Position numbers and translations under genes: made by a program. From Clostridia bacterium (GTDB taxonomy: Bacteria; Bacillota; Clostridia; Oscillospirales; Acutalibacteraceae): DNA of 64,000 bases. Below the pieces are notes generated by a model. The model did no database searches, had not been told where the DNA came from, and saw nothing but the letters and a program-made list of their open reading frames with translations. The stretch spans positions 62,001 to 126,000 of the forward strand of contig JAFRQM010000037.1 of the NCBI GenBank assembly GCA_017428625.1, in the 5' to 3' direction. This document shows, piece after piece, positions 8,491 through 16,297 of the stretch (the stretch's first letter is position 1; the number at the start of each line of letters is the position of its first letter).

Positions 8491-8595
8491 TGCTTCTTTT
8501 ATTTTATCCAGTGTTCATCACTTCACTTTCTTTGGAAGCGGAAGCCTCCGAAGAGACTCCCGCTTCGATATTGGTCGGCTGATTTTTAACGGGTA

Positions 8596-8811
8596 TCAGC
8601 CGAAAAGACCCGAAAGCAGAGGAACAAGGGTGATGCCGATAAGGGCGACTCCGCCGCCTGCCATGAGCTGCTTCATACCTTGTGACTTGGCGCCGGGATT
8701 GTCATTGCCGTAACCTTCAAGAAGGTTGATTGCGCCCCAGATACCGAGACCTGCGCCGAGTGCTATAACAAGAGTCTGAAGAACTCCTACTGCTGAATTA
8801 AAAAATGCCAT
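8596..8811 (-). CDS. Maff2 family small membrane protein (VirB2-like)
   Basis: The 71-residue protein has two transmembrane helices (about 7-30 and 50-70) joined by a small polar loop (EGYGNDNPGAKSQGMKQ). Position, size and sequence match the Maff2 family of Tn1549-like elements. The two-helix layout is that of VirB2-type pilin-like subunits; the pilin role is inferred. It starts the T4SS gene block after a 266-bp gap that holds a hairpin motif (8906-8937). Confidence 0.87.
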   Translation of the reverse strand: MAFFNSAVGVLQTLVIALGAGLGIWGAINLLEGYGNDNPGAKSQGMKQLMAGGGVALIGITLVPLLSGLFG

Positions 8812-8905
8812 AAATTAAAAATCACCGATAACCGCGTCATTTCAGACCGCTGCGGTTTCGGCTTCTCCTTTCGTATTTTATTGGTGTTTGCGGTCATAGA
8901 TTATA

Positions 8906-8937
8906 TATGTAAAACCCCGCCTGTGCACCGGCGGGAT
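8906..8937 (-). terminator. GC-rich hairpin shared with the neighbouring element (copy 1)
   Basis: CCCGCC (8916-8921) and GGCGGG (8930-8935) form a stem with an 8-base loop. On the minus strand GTTTTAC follows, so it resembles a terminator. Almost the same 31-32 bases recur at 21663-21693. Here it lies about 95 bp upstream of Maff2 and downstream of DUF4256, so terminator and leader-regulator roles are both possible. The rest of the 8812-9077 gap shows nothing further that I can call. Confidence 0.55.
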
Positions 8938-9077
8938 GATTGCCAACAGGCAAAAGAAAAAGCCGCTGACGAATCAACGACTTTAAATATTGTTATTCTT
9001 TTTTTACTCGACAAACCGGAATTTGTCATTTTTACAGTCCAATGAATCGCAGAGCTTTTTATCATTGAGTCCGGTGC

Positions 9078-9602
9078 TCAGACAAGAATATACCCTCTGA
9101 ATCCGCGCACAGAATAGTAGGAATCCGCGCCGTTGTGAAAAGTGAAAACGGTATCATAGCGCCGTTCGCAGAACAGCGCGCCGCCCTTGCTGCGGATATC
9201 CTCCGGCGTAGCGATCCAGCTTGACGTTTTCAGATCAAATGAGCCGAGACTTTGCAGTCGACGATAGAGTTCCTCTGTCATGATCGAAATGCCAATCTCT
9301 TTCGCTTTCCGTTCGGCGCTGTCGGACGGCGGGTTCTTCGTGCGCCCGCGCAACGCCTTTTCGTCATAGCACAGGCTTCTGCGCCCGACGGGCGATTCCT
9401 TTGCACAGTCACAGAAAATGAGTTTCCCCGTCTTTACGTCATACCCTATGGTGTCAGGCTCACCGCCGCTTTCCTCCATCTTTTGCAAAACTGCGATGAC
9501 AGCGGGAGCCTCGCGCAGCCTATGTTCCACCTCGGACCATTCCAAGTCCGGATGAAGTTCCTTGTGTTCTGAAAATCTCACTCTCAATAATTCCAACATC
9601 AT
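9078..9602 (-). CDS. DUF4256 family protein (ICE cargo)
   Basis: The 174-residue protein contains EVEHRLREAPAVIAVLQKMEESGGEPD, then KTGKLIFCDCAKESPVGRRSLCYDEKALRGRTKNPP, and ends in a repeated YDTVFTFHNGADSYYSVRGFRG segment. This is the DUF4256 signature. The biochemical function is unknown. It is inserted between the coupling protein and the Maff2 block, where Tn1549-like elements usually have no such gene. Base composition here is GC-richer than the flanking ICE genes, which points to separate acquisition. Two ATGs (9602, 9599) follow AGGGTG; the GTG at 9608 is less likely. Confidence 0.8.
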   Translation of the reverse strand: MMLELLRVRFSEHKELHPDLEWSEVEHRLREAPAVIAVLQKMEESGGEPDTIGYDVKTGKLIFCDCAKESPVGRRSLCYDEKALRGRTKNPPSDSAERKAKEIGISIMTEELYRRLQSLGSFDLKTSSWIATPEDIRSKGGALFCERRYDTVFTFHNGADSYYSVRGFRGYILV

Positions 9603-9640
9603 GCTCACCCTATAAATCCCGATTTGTTGAGCTCAGTATA

Positions 9641-11413
9641 TCACGAATCCGCCGTTTCTTCAACCGCAATTTCGTAAACATCATACTCTTCATCCGGCTT
9701 CACTTTCAGTTTCGTTGATAAGAATTTCTCAACATCAAACTCATTCTTTTTGTCATAATCCGAAAGATATTTGTAGTTCGGATGTTTTGTGATGTCATAC
9801 TTGTTTGATAAAAACGGTCTTACGCCTCTTAACTGCAATACACATTTACTTCCGTCAAGAACAGACAGCTCATCAATACTCATCAGTTTCTTACCGAGCT
9901 TTTGATAGTTAAGACTGTGAGATGTTTCCCGTCCTCTGCTTTCACCGGTATTGAATGTATCAATGGTTTCCTGTCCGAGTGCTTCGGATAACTCTTTCAG
10001 CGTTGTCGGTTCAGACCCGCCGAGAAATATTCTGCTGTCGCAGTTGCCGATAATGGTATCGGCGCTGTCTTTGTATAACGCCTTTAACTGTGACTGCGCC
10101 TGTAATACAAGACAAGCTGAAATCTCTCTGCTTCTGATTGTAGCCATAAGTTTTTCCAGATTTGGGATCTGTCCGATGTTTGCCGCCTCGTCAATCAGGC
10201 AGCGCACATGGAATGGCAGTTTGCCGCCGTAAACATCATCCGCCTTTTCACATAGTAGATTGAACAGCTGTGTATAGATCATCGAAATCAGGAAATTGAA
10301 GGTCGCGTCCGTGTCGGACATAATGAGGAATAAAACGGATTTCCGGTCGCCGAGTGTGTCCAGCTCCAGTTCGTCATACATCGTGATCTCTCGAATCTCT
10401 GCAATATCAAACGGCGCGAGCCTGGCGGCGCAGGAAATGAGAACGGATTTGGCTGTTTTCCCTGCCGCCAGTTTGTATTTTTCATACTGCCGCACGGCGA
10501 AATGGTCCGGTTCTTCCGCCGCAAGCTCGTCAAAGAGCAGGTCCACGGCGTTTTTGAAGGATTCGTCATCCTCGCGCACTTCCATGGAATTGAGAAAGGT
10601 GACCAGCGTCGTGAAGTTCTGTTCCTCCTCCGGGGCTTCATACCACAGATAACCGATAAGAGCGCAGTAAAGCAGCGTTTCAGCCTTCACCCAGAAATCA
10701 TCGCCGGTCTTGCCTTCGCCCTTGGTATTGGCGATCAGCGTCGTGACCAGTTTCAGAATATCCTTTTCACTATGGATATACGCAAAAGGGTTGTAGTGCA
10801 TGGACTTTTTGAAATTTATCGTGTTGAACACCTTGATGCAGTAGCTGTTTATCTGAAAGAGCTTCCCGATCTCATTGATCACGGTGCCTTTCGGATCTGT
10901 TAAAACATAACTGGAATGCAGCTGCATCAGGTTCGGCTTGATCCAGAACCGTGTTTTGCCCGACCCGGAGCCGCCGACGATCAGCACGTTTTTGTTGCGC
11001 GCGTTTTTGGGATCCTTCGGGCGGTTGCTCATCATCAGTCTTTCTGTTTGGGTAAGAATGATGTTTTCCTGAAACACCGGATCTACAAAAGGGCGGATGT
11101 CCTCCTGCGTGCCCCAGCGGGCAGAACCGTATTCCTCGTTCTTGCGGAACTTCTTCGCGTTCTTGCTTTTGACATAGACGGCAAGGCGGATTGCCAGAGC
11201 ACATGAGAAACCGATTATGAGGTCGAACGCATAAAAACTCGGAGAAAAAGATTCAAAAGCAGCGGAAAAGCCCTCCATAATGCGAAGGGCTTTATCCGAA
11301 AATGTAATGCCCGGCGTCAGGCGGTAGGCCTGCCCGAGCTTGGTGAATAGCAGAGCGAGAAACACATACGGAATGTTCGGAATGACATATTTCTTGATGT
11401 ACACATTGTTCAT
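9641..11413 (-). CDS. virD4: VirD4/TraG-like coupling protein
   Basis: The 590-residue ATPase links the relaxosome to the secretion channel. Two N-terminal transmembrane segments (about 10-25 and 55-75) are followed by the nucleotide-binding domain: Walker A NVLIVGGSGSGKTRFW (about 137-152), the TDPKGT motif, and the Walker B-like HVRCLIDEAANIGQIPNL. QAQSQLKALY and IFLGGSEPTTL are also typical of VirD4/TcpA-TraG proteins. The ATG at 11413 overlaps the PcfB stop by 4 bp (ATGA), the usual PcfB-PcfC arrangement. The middle of the gene (about 10290-11250) is visibly GC-richer than its ends, so it may be mosaic. Confidence 0.94.
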   Translation of the reverse strand: MNNVYIKKYVIPNIPYVFLALLFTKLGQAYRLTPGITFSDKALRIMEGFSAAFESFSPSFYAFDLIIGFSCALAIRLAVYVKSKNAKKFRKNEEYGSARWGTQEDIRPFVDPVFQENIILTQTERLMMSNRPKDPKNARNKNVLIVGGSGSGKTRFWIKPNLMQLHSSYVLTDPKGTVINEIGKLFQINSYCIKVFNTINFKKSMHYNPFAYIHSEKDILKLVTTLIANTKGEGKTGDDFWVKAETLLYCALIGYLWYEAPEEEQNFTTLVTFLNSMEVREDDESFKNAVDLLFDELAAEEPDHFAVRQYEKYKLAAGKTAKSVLISCAARLAPFDIAEIREITMYDELELDTLGDRKSVLFLIMSDTDATFNFLISMIYTQLFNLLCEKADDVYGGKLPFHVRCLIDEAANIGQIPNLEKLMATIRSREISACLVLQAQSQLKALYKDSADTIIGNCDSRIFLGGSEPTTLKELSEALGQETIDTFNTGESRGRETSHSLNYQKLGKKLMSIDELSVLDGSKCVLQLRGVRPFLSNKYDITKHPNYKYLSDYDKKNEFDVEKFLSTKLKVKPDEEYDVYEIAVEETADS

Positions 11414-11895
11414 CGCTCAAGTTCCTTGTGCTTGACTTTTGCCGGAATGGCTTTGATAGCTTCTTTCGCCTTGGACAGCTTATCCAGCACGGAATCCTTG
11501 CGGGCTTTCGAGCGGACGGTTTTACGGGTGTAATCCTTAAAAGCTGCTGTCAGCGCGTCCGTATCTTTGGCTTTGAAAAATACCAGATACTTCGGCGGGT
11601 CAACCGTTTTGTCCTTTTTGACCGCGTAATCCACACCGTATTTCCTCGCTACTCTGTCGAATGTCCGGATGTTTTTATCCGTAATCTCAATATTGGTCAT
11701 ACCCTGATTCTGGGCGGCGAGCTGTTTGACGGTCTGTTTTCCGCGGGGAATAACATCCTTTGTCTGTGCTTTGTCGTTATGACGGTTCTTTTGATAAGCA
11801 AGGAACTTTTCAAGCGCCTGCTTAAGTTCTCTTGCCGTAAGCTTTGAAGTATTGATTGCCAGGGTTATGGTTTTATTTTGAACTTCCTCCTGCAT
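11410..11895 (-). CDS. pcfB: PcfB family protein (relaxosome/coupling accessory)
   Basis: The 161-residue basic protein contains the family core: an N-terminal helix pair (SKLTARELKQALEKFL), then GMTNIEITDKNIRTFDRVARKYGVDYAV and LVFFKAKDTDALTAAFKDY. This matches PcfB (DUF3801), which in pCF10 binds the relaxosome and couples it to the VirD4-like PcfC. It is directly upstream of, and overlaps, the coupling protein gene. The ATG at 11895 has GGAGGG six bases upstream. Confidence 0.88.
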   Translation of the reverse strand: MQEEVQNKTITLAINTSKLTARELKQALEKFLAYQKNRHNDKAQTKDVIPRGKQTVKQLAAQNQGMTNIEITDKNIRTFDRVARKYGVDYAVKKDKTVDPPKYLVFFKAKDTDALTAAFKDYTRKTVRSKARKDSVLDKLSKAKEAIKAIPAKVKHKELER

Positions 11896-11896
11896 A

Positions 11897-13717
11897 TCAA
11901 TCCCTCCAGTCTATGACAAAAGTGACATCAAGCACATTCGTGCCGGAAATAGGCTGAGATGTTGCAGACACAACCGCTGAATAGGTCAAAGGCAGATTAC
12001 TGCCTTTTGAGATATTCCAGTTGCCTGTAACCGGCATGGTATTACCCGATACGCTCTGAGAATCTCTTAATTTCAGACCGATTTTATGCGAATCAACCTT
12101 TTGGTTGGCCATATTAGTTGAATACGGAACGACAGTCCATCCGTTTTTCGGAGAAAGACCGATACCCGTGACTTTGACGGCTGCAGTTGAGTTGTTGGAT
12201 ATTACCGCGTTTGTAGGAGTATATACATTGCCGTCCTTATCCATCACCAGTGAAAGCGTTGCAGGGACAGTAACCGAAAATCTCGTCATAAGATATCCGC
12301 AGTCGTCACAGTAGCAGTCGCTGTCATCATCATGGTGGTCTCCGTAAGAGATGTTTGTATGTCCGCATTTACAAACCGATGTAAACTTATGCCTTGTATC
12401 AGAGATCGGTTCACAGGTTGTTGTGAAAGTGTGGTCTTCGTCAAATTCGTTCAGCCAGCCGCAGTCCGTACATGTCTGCTTAACATGGTGCTGTGTTTCG
12501 GAAATATCTGTATATACATTATCATTTGCATTGTATTTGTGCTTTATGTAATATATAATCCCGTGAGTGCAAATTGTACAATGAACTGTATAATAGTGAG
12601 ATGTGCCGCTGAATCCACCTGTTACTGCAGGTTTGTATCCCTCAAAATCACGCACATGATTATGTTCTTGGTATTCGTATCCTGTATAACCGCAACTTGA
12701 GCAGCTCTTTGTTCTGACATGATATTTTATTGAATCGGGTGCATTATTGTCGATTGCGTTTTGACCCGCCTGTGTGTATTCCAGCCAGTCGCCATATACC
12801 AAACTGTGATTCTGCTGAATCGTATCGGTATATCCGCATACTGAACAGGTTCTTTTTACAGAATGTTTTGTTCCGTCAACAGAAGTGTAATTGCTGTAAG
12901 TCCAAGAATGGTTTGCTTTTTGTGTGTTGGAGTAATTACAAACCGTACAAGTGGTTGTTCTTTGGTGTTGTGTACTGCTGATGGAAGTCCAGTCTGTGGA
13001 CGATGTTCTGTGAATCGATTTTTCGGTTTCTGTATAACCGCAATCGTTGCAGGTGTTTGTCCTCTGATGGTAAGTTCCGTCATACTTGGTCCATGTTCCC
13101 ATTGACCAATTATGATGCTCGTATTCTTGTTTAACTCCGTTGCATCCCTTTGCGCATATTATTGTCTCTATTGCATCAAGTTCATCATTACTCAGATACC
13201 CGTCATTGAATGTGCCGTCTGCCAATACCTGTGAAATAATGGATCCGGTTACGCTTGCTCTTTTAGAGCCGGTACATTTGTATGTTGTAAGATGATAACC
13301 GGTTTTTCGGTAAGTAGTTTCACCTGATGTTACATCGTCGGTAAGTTGCGCATATGATTGTGCAACATAAACATGACTGAAACGGAACAAGGCCATTGCA
13401 TGCTTGGATAGTCCCGAATTGGTATAACTTGGGCAGTATGCAGCAAAAAAATGATCATTGGTTGTCATACTGTAAATTGTCGCGTCAATTCTATTATCAG
13501 CATTTAGGATTGTTCCTCCCAGATACGGAACAGAAGACGGAATTGTCGCTCCATATAACAGAGGTCCGCATAATTTAATCTTCTTGCCGCAGAGACTCTT
13601 GTGACATGTGATTGATAATTCTGTATCCGCATAAGCACTGAGATTTGTGCCGAAAACAATCATTGTAAAAATCACAAAGCTTACTATTATTCTGAATAAC
13701 CTGGAGTGTTTCTTCAT
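11897..13717 (-). CDS. Secreted protein with Cys-x2-Cys/His repeats and a C-terminal beta domain
   Basis: The 606-residue protein starts at the ATG at 13717 with GGAGGCG upstream. It has a signal peptide ending near SAYA. Residues about 180-450 hold six or more irregular repeats of the form C-x2-CGYT...H (CNDCGYTETEKSIH, CTVCNYSNTQKANH, CSVCGYTDTIQQNH), which look like zinc-ribbon-type metal knuckles. The last 130 residues (FSVTVPATLSLVMDKDG...) form a beta-rich domain also seen in the next two genes (SVTVPATLP, NNS..AVKV, KVDS.KIGLK). No family name can be assigned. It may be the large or tip subunit of a surface structure made with its two neighbours. Confidence 0.7.
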   Translation of the reverse strand: MKKHSRLFRIIVSFVIFTMIVFGTNLSAYADTELSITCHKSLCGKKIKLCGPLLYGATIPSSVPYLGGTILNADNRIDATIYSMTTNDHFFAAYCPSYTNSGLSKHAMALFRFSHVYVAQSYAQLTDDVTSGETTYRKTGYHLTTYKCTGSKRASVTGSIISQVLADGTFNDGYLSNDELDAIETIICAKGCNGVKQEYEHHNWSMGTWTKYDGTYHQRTNTCNDCGYTETEKSIHRTSSTDWTSISSTQHQRTTTCTVCNYSNTQKANHSWTYSNYTSVDGTKHSVKRTCSVCGYTDTIQQNHSLVYGDWLEYTQAGQNAIDNNAPDSIKYHVRTKSCSSCGYTGYEYQEHNHVRDFEGYKPAVTGGFSGTSHYYTVHCTICTHGIIYYIKHKYNANDNVYTDISETQHHVKQTCTDCGWLNEFDEDHTFTTTCEPISDTRHKFTSVCKCGHTNISYGDHHDDDSDCYCDDCGYLMTRFSVTVPATLSLVMDKDGNVYTPTNAVISNNSTAAVKVTGIGLSPKNGWTVVPYSTNMANQKVDSHKIGLKLRDSQSVSGNTMPVTGNWNISKGSNLPLTYSAVVSATSQPISGTNVLDVTFVIDWRD

Positions 13718-13730
13718 CTGAAACGCCTCC

Positions 13731-14240
13731 TTATTCAACCAGCGAAATAGTAAAGATAACTTTTGCAACCTCTTTATCCTTCATTATGCCTGCATCCTTT
13801 GACACCTTTGCAAAATAGCTCAGAGGAAGATTCTCTGCCGGAGCGATATTCGGAAATGCTGATTCGCTTATTTCCATATTGCCGCTGCCCTTTGTCACAA
13901 TGCCGTTGATTTTAAGGGCAATGGTCTTATTACCCGAAAAGGAATCGTAACTGCCGACTTTGAAATCTCCGTCATTTACAGCTACCGCTTTAACCTTAAC
14001 CGAACCTGATTTCGCGTTGTTCGTGATTCTGGCATTATTCGCCGTAACAACTGTGCCGTTGTAGATCTCAACAGGCAGTGAAGCCGGAACGGTTACCGAT
14101 ATGCTTCTGTAGTCATTAACTACAGTAAGCTTTACGGGAACGGAAGCAGTAGCTTCTTTGTTTGCAAAAGCGGTAATGCAGGAAACTGAAAAGAGGGTAG
14201 CTATGGCAAGTAAGATTGCCGTAATAGTTTTAAGTTTCAT
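13731..14240 (-). CDS. Secreted single-domain beta protein (minor subunit candidate)
   Basis: The 169-residue protein has a signal peptide cleaved near AFA (about 26). A single domain follows with SISVTVPASLPVEIYNG, then ARITNNAKSGSVKVKAVAV, KTIALKING and PLSYFAKVS. The same ordered motifs occur in the proteins at 14314-14934 and at the end of 11897-13717. The ATG at 14240 has AGGCAGG upstream; the stop lies 13 bp before the next start. Secretion without an obvious LPXTG or membrane anchor suggests assembly into a polymer or attachment by partners. Function unknown. Confidence 0.68.
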   Translation of the reverse strand: MKLKTITAILLAIATLFSVSCITAFANKEATASVPVKLTVVNDYRSISVTVPASLPVEIYNGTVVTANNARITNNAKSGSVKVKAVAVNDGDFKVGSYDSFSGNKTIALKINGIVTKGSGNMEISESAFPNIAPAENLPLSYFAKVSKDAGIMKDKEVAKVIFTISLVE

Positions 14241-14264
14241 ATTTTTTACCTGCCTTCCTATAAG

Positions 14265-14290
14265 AACGGAGGGCGTTGCCGCCCTCCGTT
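14265..14290 (-). promoter_or_regulatory. Perfect hairpin between two secreted-subunit genes
   Basis: AACGGAGGGC (14265-14274) and GCCCTCCGTT (14281-14290) form a 10-bp perfect stem with a 6-base loop. No T-run follows on the minus strand. It could be an attenuator or an mRNA-stabilising 3' end, giving more of the upstream product (14314-14934) than of the downstream ones. Confidence 0.55.
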
Positions 14291-14313
14291 GTAAAAGTAT
14301 TGTTTAGAACTGA

Positions 14314-14934
14314 TTAAGCAGCTGTATCGAATTCAACAACGAATACGATATTTGCAACTGTCTTATTGGTTACGGCCGTTGAAACGGGAGTAACGATAGC
14401 GTCATAGGCAACATCTACGCTGTTCTTGGTTGTATCGCCGACACCTGACATATAGCAGCCTGTTACGGGAGCGGAGATAAGAGCCTGGGAATTGTTTGTA
14501 TTCGCGGTCTTTACCTGTGCGCCGTTACCGAGCTTCATGGCGAAACCGATTTTGTTGGAGTCAACCTTTTCGGATGCGAGAGTGCTCTTGTTGCCGAAAG
14601 GAACGAGAGTCCAGCTGTTAGCGCCGCTGATAGTGGCGGTCTTTACTCTGACTGCGCCGAAAGAGTTGTTTGTGATCTTTGCGTTATCGGCAGTTGTGGT
14701 CTCGCCGTCAGTGCCTACCGCAACGGGAAGAGCGGTGGGAATGGTTACGGAAAGAGCTGTCGGAGCCGGGTCACCGTTGAGGGTGCCGTCATCGGTTGAA
14801 TAAAGGTTTACGGGAGTAGTGCCGTTGCCGCCGTTGGTGGTAATGTCGGCTGCGAATGAGGGAACTGCCATAACTGCGATAGCACAGACAGCAAGAACGA
14901 TGGAAATGACCTTTGTAAGTTTGTTGTTTTTCAT
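14314..14934 (-). CDS. Secreted beta protein (major subunit candidate)
   Basis: The 206-residue protein has a classic signal peptide (MKNNKLTKVISIVLAVCAIAV, cleavage near SFAA) and one beta-rich domain: LSVTIPTALPVAVGTDGE, AKITNNSFGAVRVKTATI, EKVDSNKIGFAMK, then AYDAIVTPVSTAV and ANIVFVVEFDTAA. It shares its domain with the next two genes. Its position as first gene of the trio, with a hairpin after it, resembles a major pilin or fibre subunit. No sortase motif is seen. Structural resemblance to TasA/camelysin-type fibre proteins is a guess. AGGAGA lies upstream of the ATG at 14934. Confidence 0.68.
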   Translation of the reverse strand: MKNNKLTKVISIVLAVCAIAVMAVPSFAADITTNGGNGTTPVNLYSTDDGTLNGDPAPTALSVTIPTALPVAVGTDGETTTADNAKITNNSFGAVRVKTATISGANSWTLVPFGNKSTLASEKVDSNKIGFAMKLGNGAQVKTANTNNSQALISAPVTGCYMSGVGDTTKNSVDVAYDAIVTPVSTAVTNKTVANIVFVVEFDTAA

Positions 14935-14989
14935 AAAATAAATTCTCCTTTGTTAGTTATAGTATATTTTTTGTTTTGAACTGTTTCGG

Positions 14990-15547
14990 TCAGTTCTTAA
15001 CCGTAATTGTAATGATCGCACCGGCGCATCCGAGCGATTCTCCCGTATCGGGATTCATATTATGGAACATCGCCGTGCATTCATAAGTTCCCGCAGGTAA
15101 ATTCTCCGAAAGCATTGCTTTCTCAATCTTACTGCCTACGGGGATACCCTTGGATTCGTAAATTACATCACCGTTGTCATTACGAGTGATTATTACCTTC
15201 TGAGGGTATTTGTTGATTGTTTCGTTGACAATCATCAGGTTTCCTTCGGCTTTACCGTTCTCAAACACGGGTGTGGTGTTCATACTGATATTGATATATC
15301 CTTCTTCCACACTGGCGTTAAGGTTCTCGCGAACTTTATCTTCGTCAACCTTGTTCCAGCCGCCTTCAACGGCGTTATCGTCCATAACGAAGCCGTTGTC
15401 GGGATTATCATCCTTTGTGCATCGTCTGACACCGAACAGAAGAAGTCCGGTAAAACCGATGATAATACAAAGGATGCCCGCGGTTGCCATGATGATTCTC
15501 TGCCTTTCCTTTTTGGAATAGCTGTTTGACTGATTTTTGTTTTTCAT
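14990..15547 (-). CDS. Single-pass membrane protein with extracellular domain
   Basis: The 185-residue protein has a basic cytosolic start (KNKNQSNSYSKKERQR), a transmembrane helix (about 19-40, IIMATAGILCIIIGFTGLLLF), an acidic linker, then a beta-rich extracellular domain (ASVEEGYINISMNTTPVFENG to the C-terminus). The core includes KAEGNLMIVNETINKYP, then SKGIPVGSKIEKAML and LPAGTYECTAMFH. It lies immediately upstream of the three secreted beta proteins and could anchor or assemble them. No family recognised. The ATG has GGAGG upstream. Confidence 0.65.
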   Translation of the reverse strand: MKNKNQSNSYSKKERQRIIMATAGILCIIIGFTGLLLFGVRRCTKDDNPDNGFVMDDNAVEGGWNKVDEDKVRENLNASVEEGYINISMNTTPVFENGKAEGNLMIVNETINKYPQKVIITRNDNGDVIYESKGIPVGSKIEKAMLSENLPAGTYECTAMFHNMNPDTGESLGCAGAIITITVKN

Positions 15548-15685
15548 AAACTTTTACCTCCGTATTGAAATATTGTTTTTCTTTGATTCGGCTTTTTACC
15601 GAATCTCTAAGGCGGAATTCTCCGCACAAGGCAGAATATGTTTTTCACCTCCTGTTGCTCAGATTTTATCGGCTGTATTTATCTC

Positions 15686-15775
15686 TTATCTGATAAGCAT
15701 ACCGACTACCTTTGCAGCGGCTTCAATGGCAAGCCAGACATAAAGACCGCCGACGCTGATAATGAAGTGACCCAT
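15686..15775 (-). CDS. 29-residue hydrophobic peptide
   Basis: A short ORF (MGHFIISVGGLYVWLAIEAA and nine more residues ending MLIR) has a strong ribosome site (AAAGGAGGCG) seven bases before its ATG. It would form one membrane helix with an embedded Glu and Lys. It lies between the hypothetical gene ending at 15832 and the membrane protein at 15547, in the same direction. The clean start and stop support a real gene. It could be a small membrane subunit or pilin-like peptide; nothing more can be said. Confidence 0.55.
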   Translation of the reverse strand: MGHFIISVGGLYVWLAIEAAAKVVGMLIR

Positions 15776-15802
15776 AGATACGCCTCCTTTCGCTGTAAAA
15801 TA

Positions 15803-15848
15803 CAAAAAAGCCGGACAATGTACGATTGATTTCATACGCTGTCCGGCT
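15803..15848 (-). terminator. Rho-independent terminator
   Basis: AGCCGGACA (15809-15817) pairs perfectly with TGTCCGGCT (15840-15848), followed by a run of Ts on the minus strand. It includes the stop codon of the 15832-16140 gene and separates it from the secreted-protein block. Confidence 0.8.
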
Positions 15849-16140
15849 GTAATTTGTTTTGATATTTAAGATTGTCTGTATGTTGCTTCCCGTTTTCGGA
15901 ACGGGCTGCTTTTTGTCCTTCGGTGATTGATTTTTGAAATCTGATTGAAATGTAGTCCATCTTAACTGCCGCACGCAGGAATTGCGGATATTCTTCATCG
16001 TAAAGAACAACTACTGCATCCGGTTCGTTATCTTTTAACTCCATAACTGATTTATTGATACTTTTATCCCAGCTTTCAACCTGGATTTCATCGTCTCCGA
16101 CAGGCATAAACAAATGCAGTTCTTTAGTTATTTTCGACAT
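15832..16140 (-). CDS. Small hypothetical ICE protein
   Basis: The 102-residue cytosolic protein (MSKITKELHLFMPVGDDEIQ...) has a mixed alpha/beta first half (PDAVVVLYDEEYPQFLRAAVKMDYISIRF) and a charged C-terminus. No family is recognised. The ATG at 16140 is preceded by AAGG; an in-frame TTG at 16164 would add eight basic residues but has no ribosome site. It follows parB on the same strand and ends inside a terminator hairpin, so it probably forms the end of the parB transcript. Confidence 0.6.
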   Translation of the reverse strand: MSKITKELHLFMPVGDDEIQVESWDKSINKSVMELKDNEPDAVVVLYDEEYPQFLRAAVKMDYISIRFQKSITEGQKAARSENGKQHTDNLKYQNKLQPDSV

Positions 16141-16201
16141 TATTTTTTTCCTTATCTTTTTCAAATATTTTTTGAGAGTGGCTTTTTTGACGATTTTTTA
16201 T

Positions 16202-16214
16202 CGGCACCGTGCCG
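16202..16214. promoter_or_regulatory. 13-bp palindrome next to parB
   Basis: CGGCAC-C-GTGCCG is a perfect inverted repeat around one central base, in the 157-bp gap between parB and the next gene. It is a candidate binding site, possibly for the ParB protein, but it does not resemble the Spo0J parS sequence. Confidence 0.35.
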
Positions 16215-16297
16215 TTGTTTTTTGCACTTTTTCCTCTCAGTTTTTCCCGGAGTGATGTCAGGCACTATGAGATATTTCTATTTGGAAAAAGCACATT

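Noticed and set aside
12105-12700. Plus-strand ORFs within 11897-13717
   Set aside because: Cys-rich shadows produced by the reverse complement of the repeat region; no ribosome sites.
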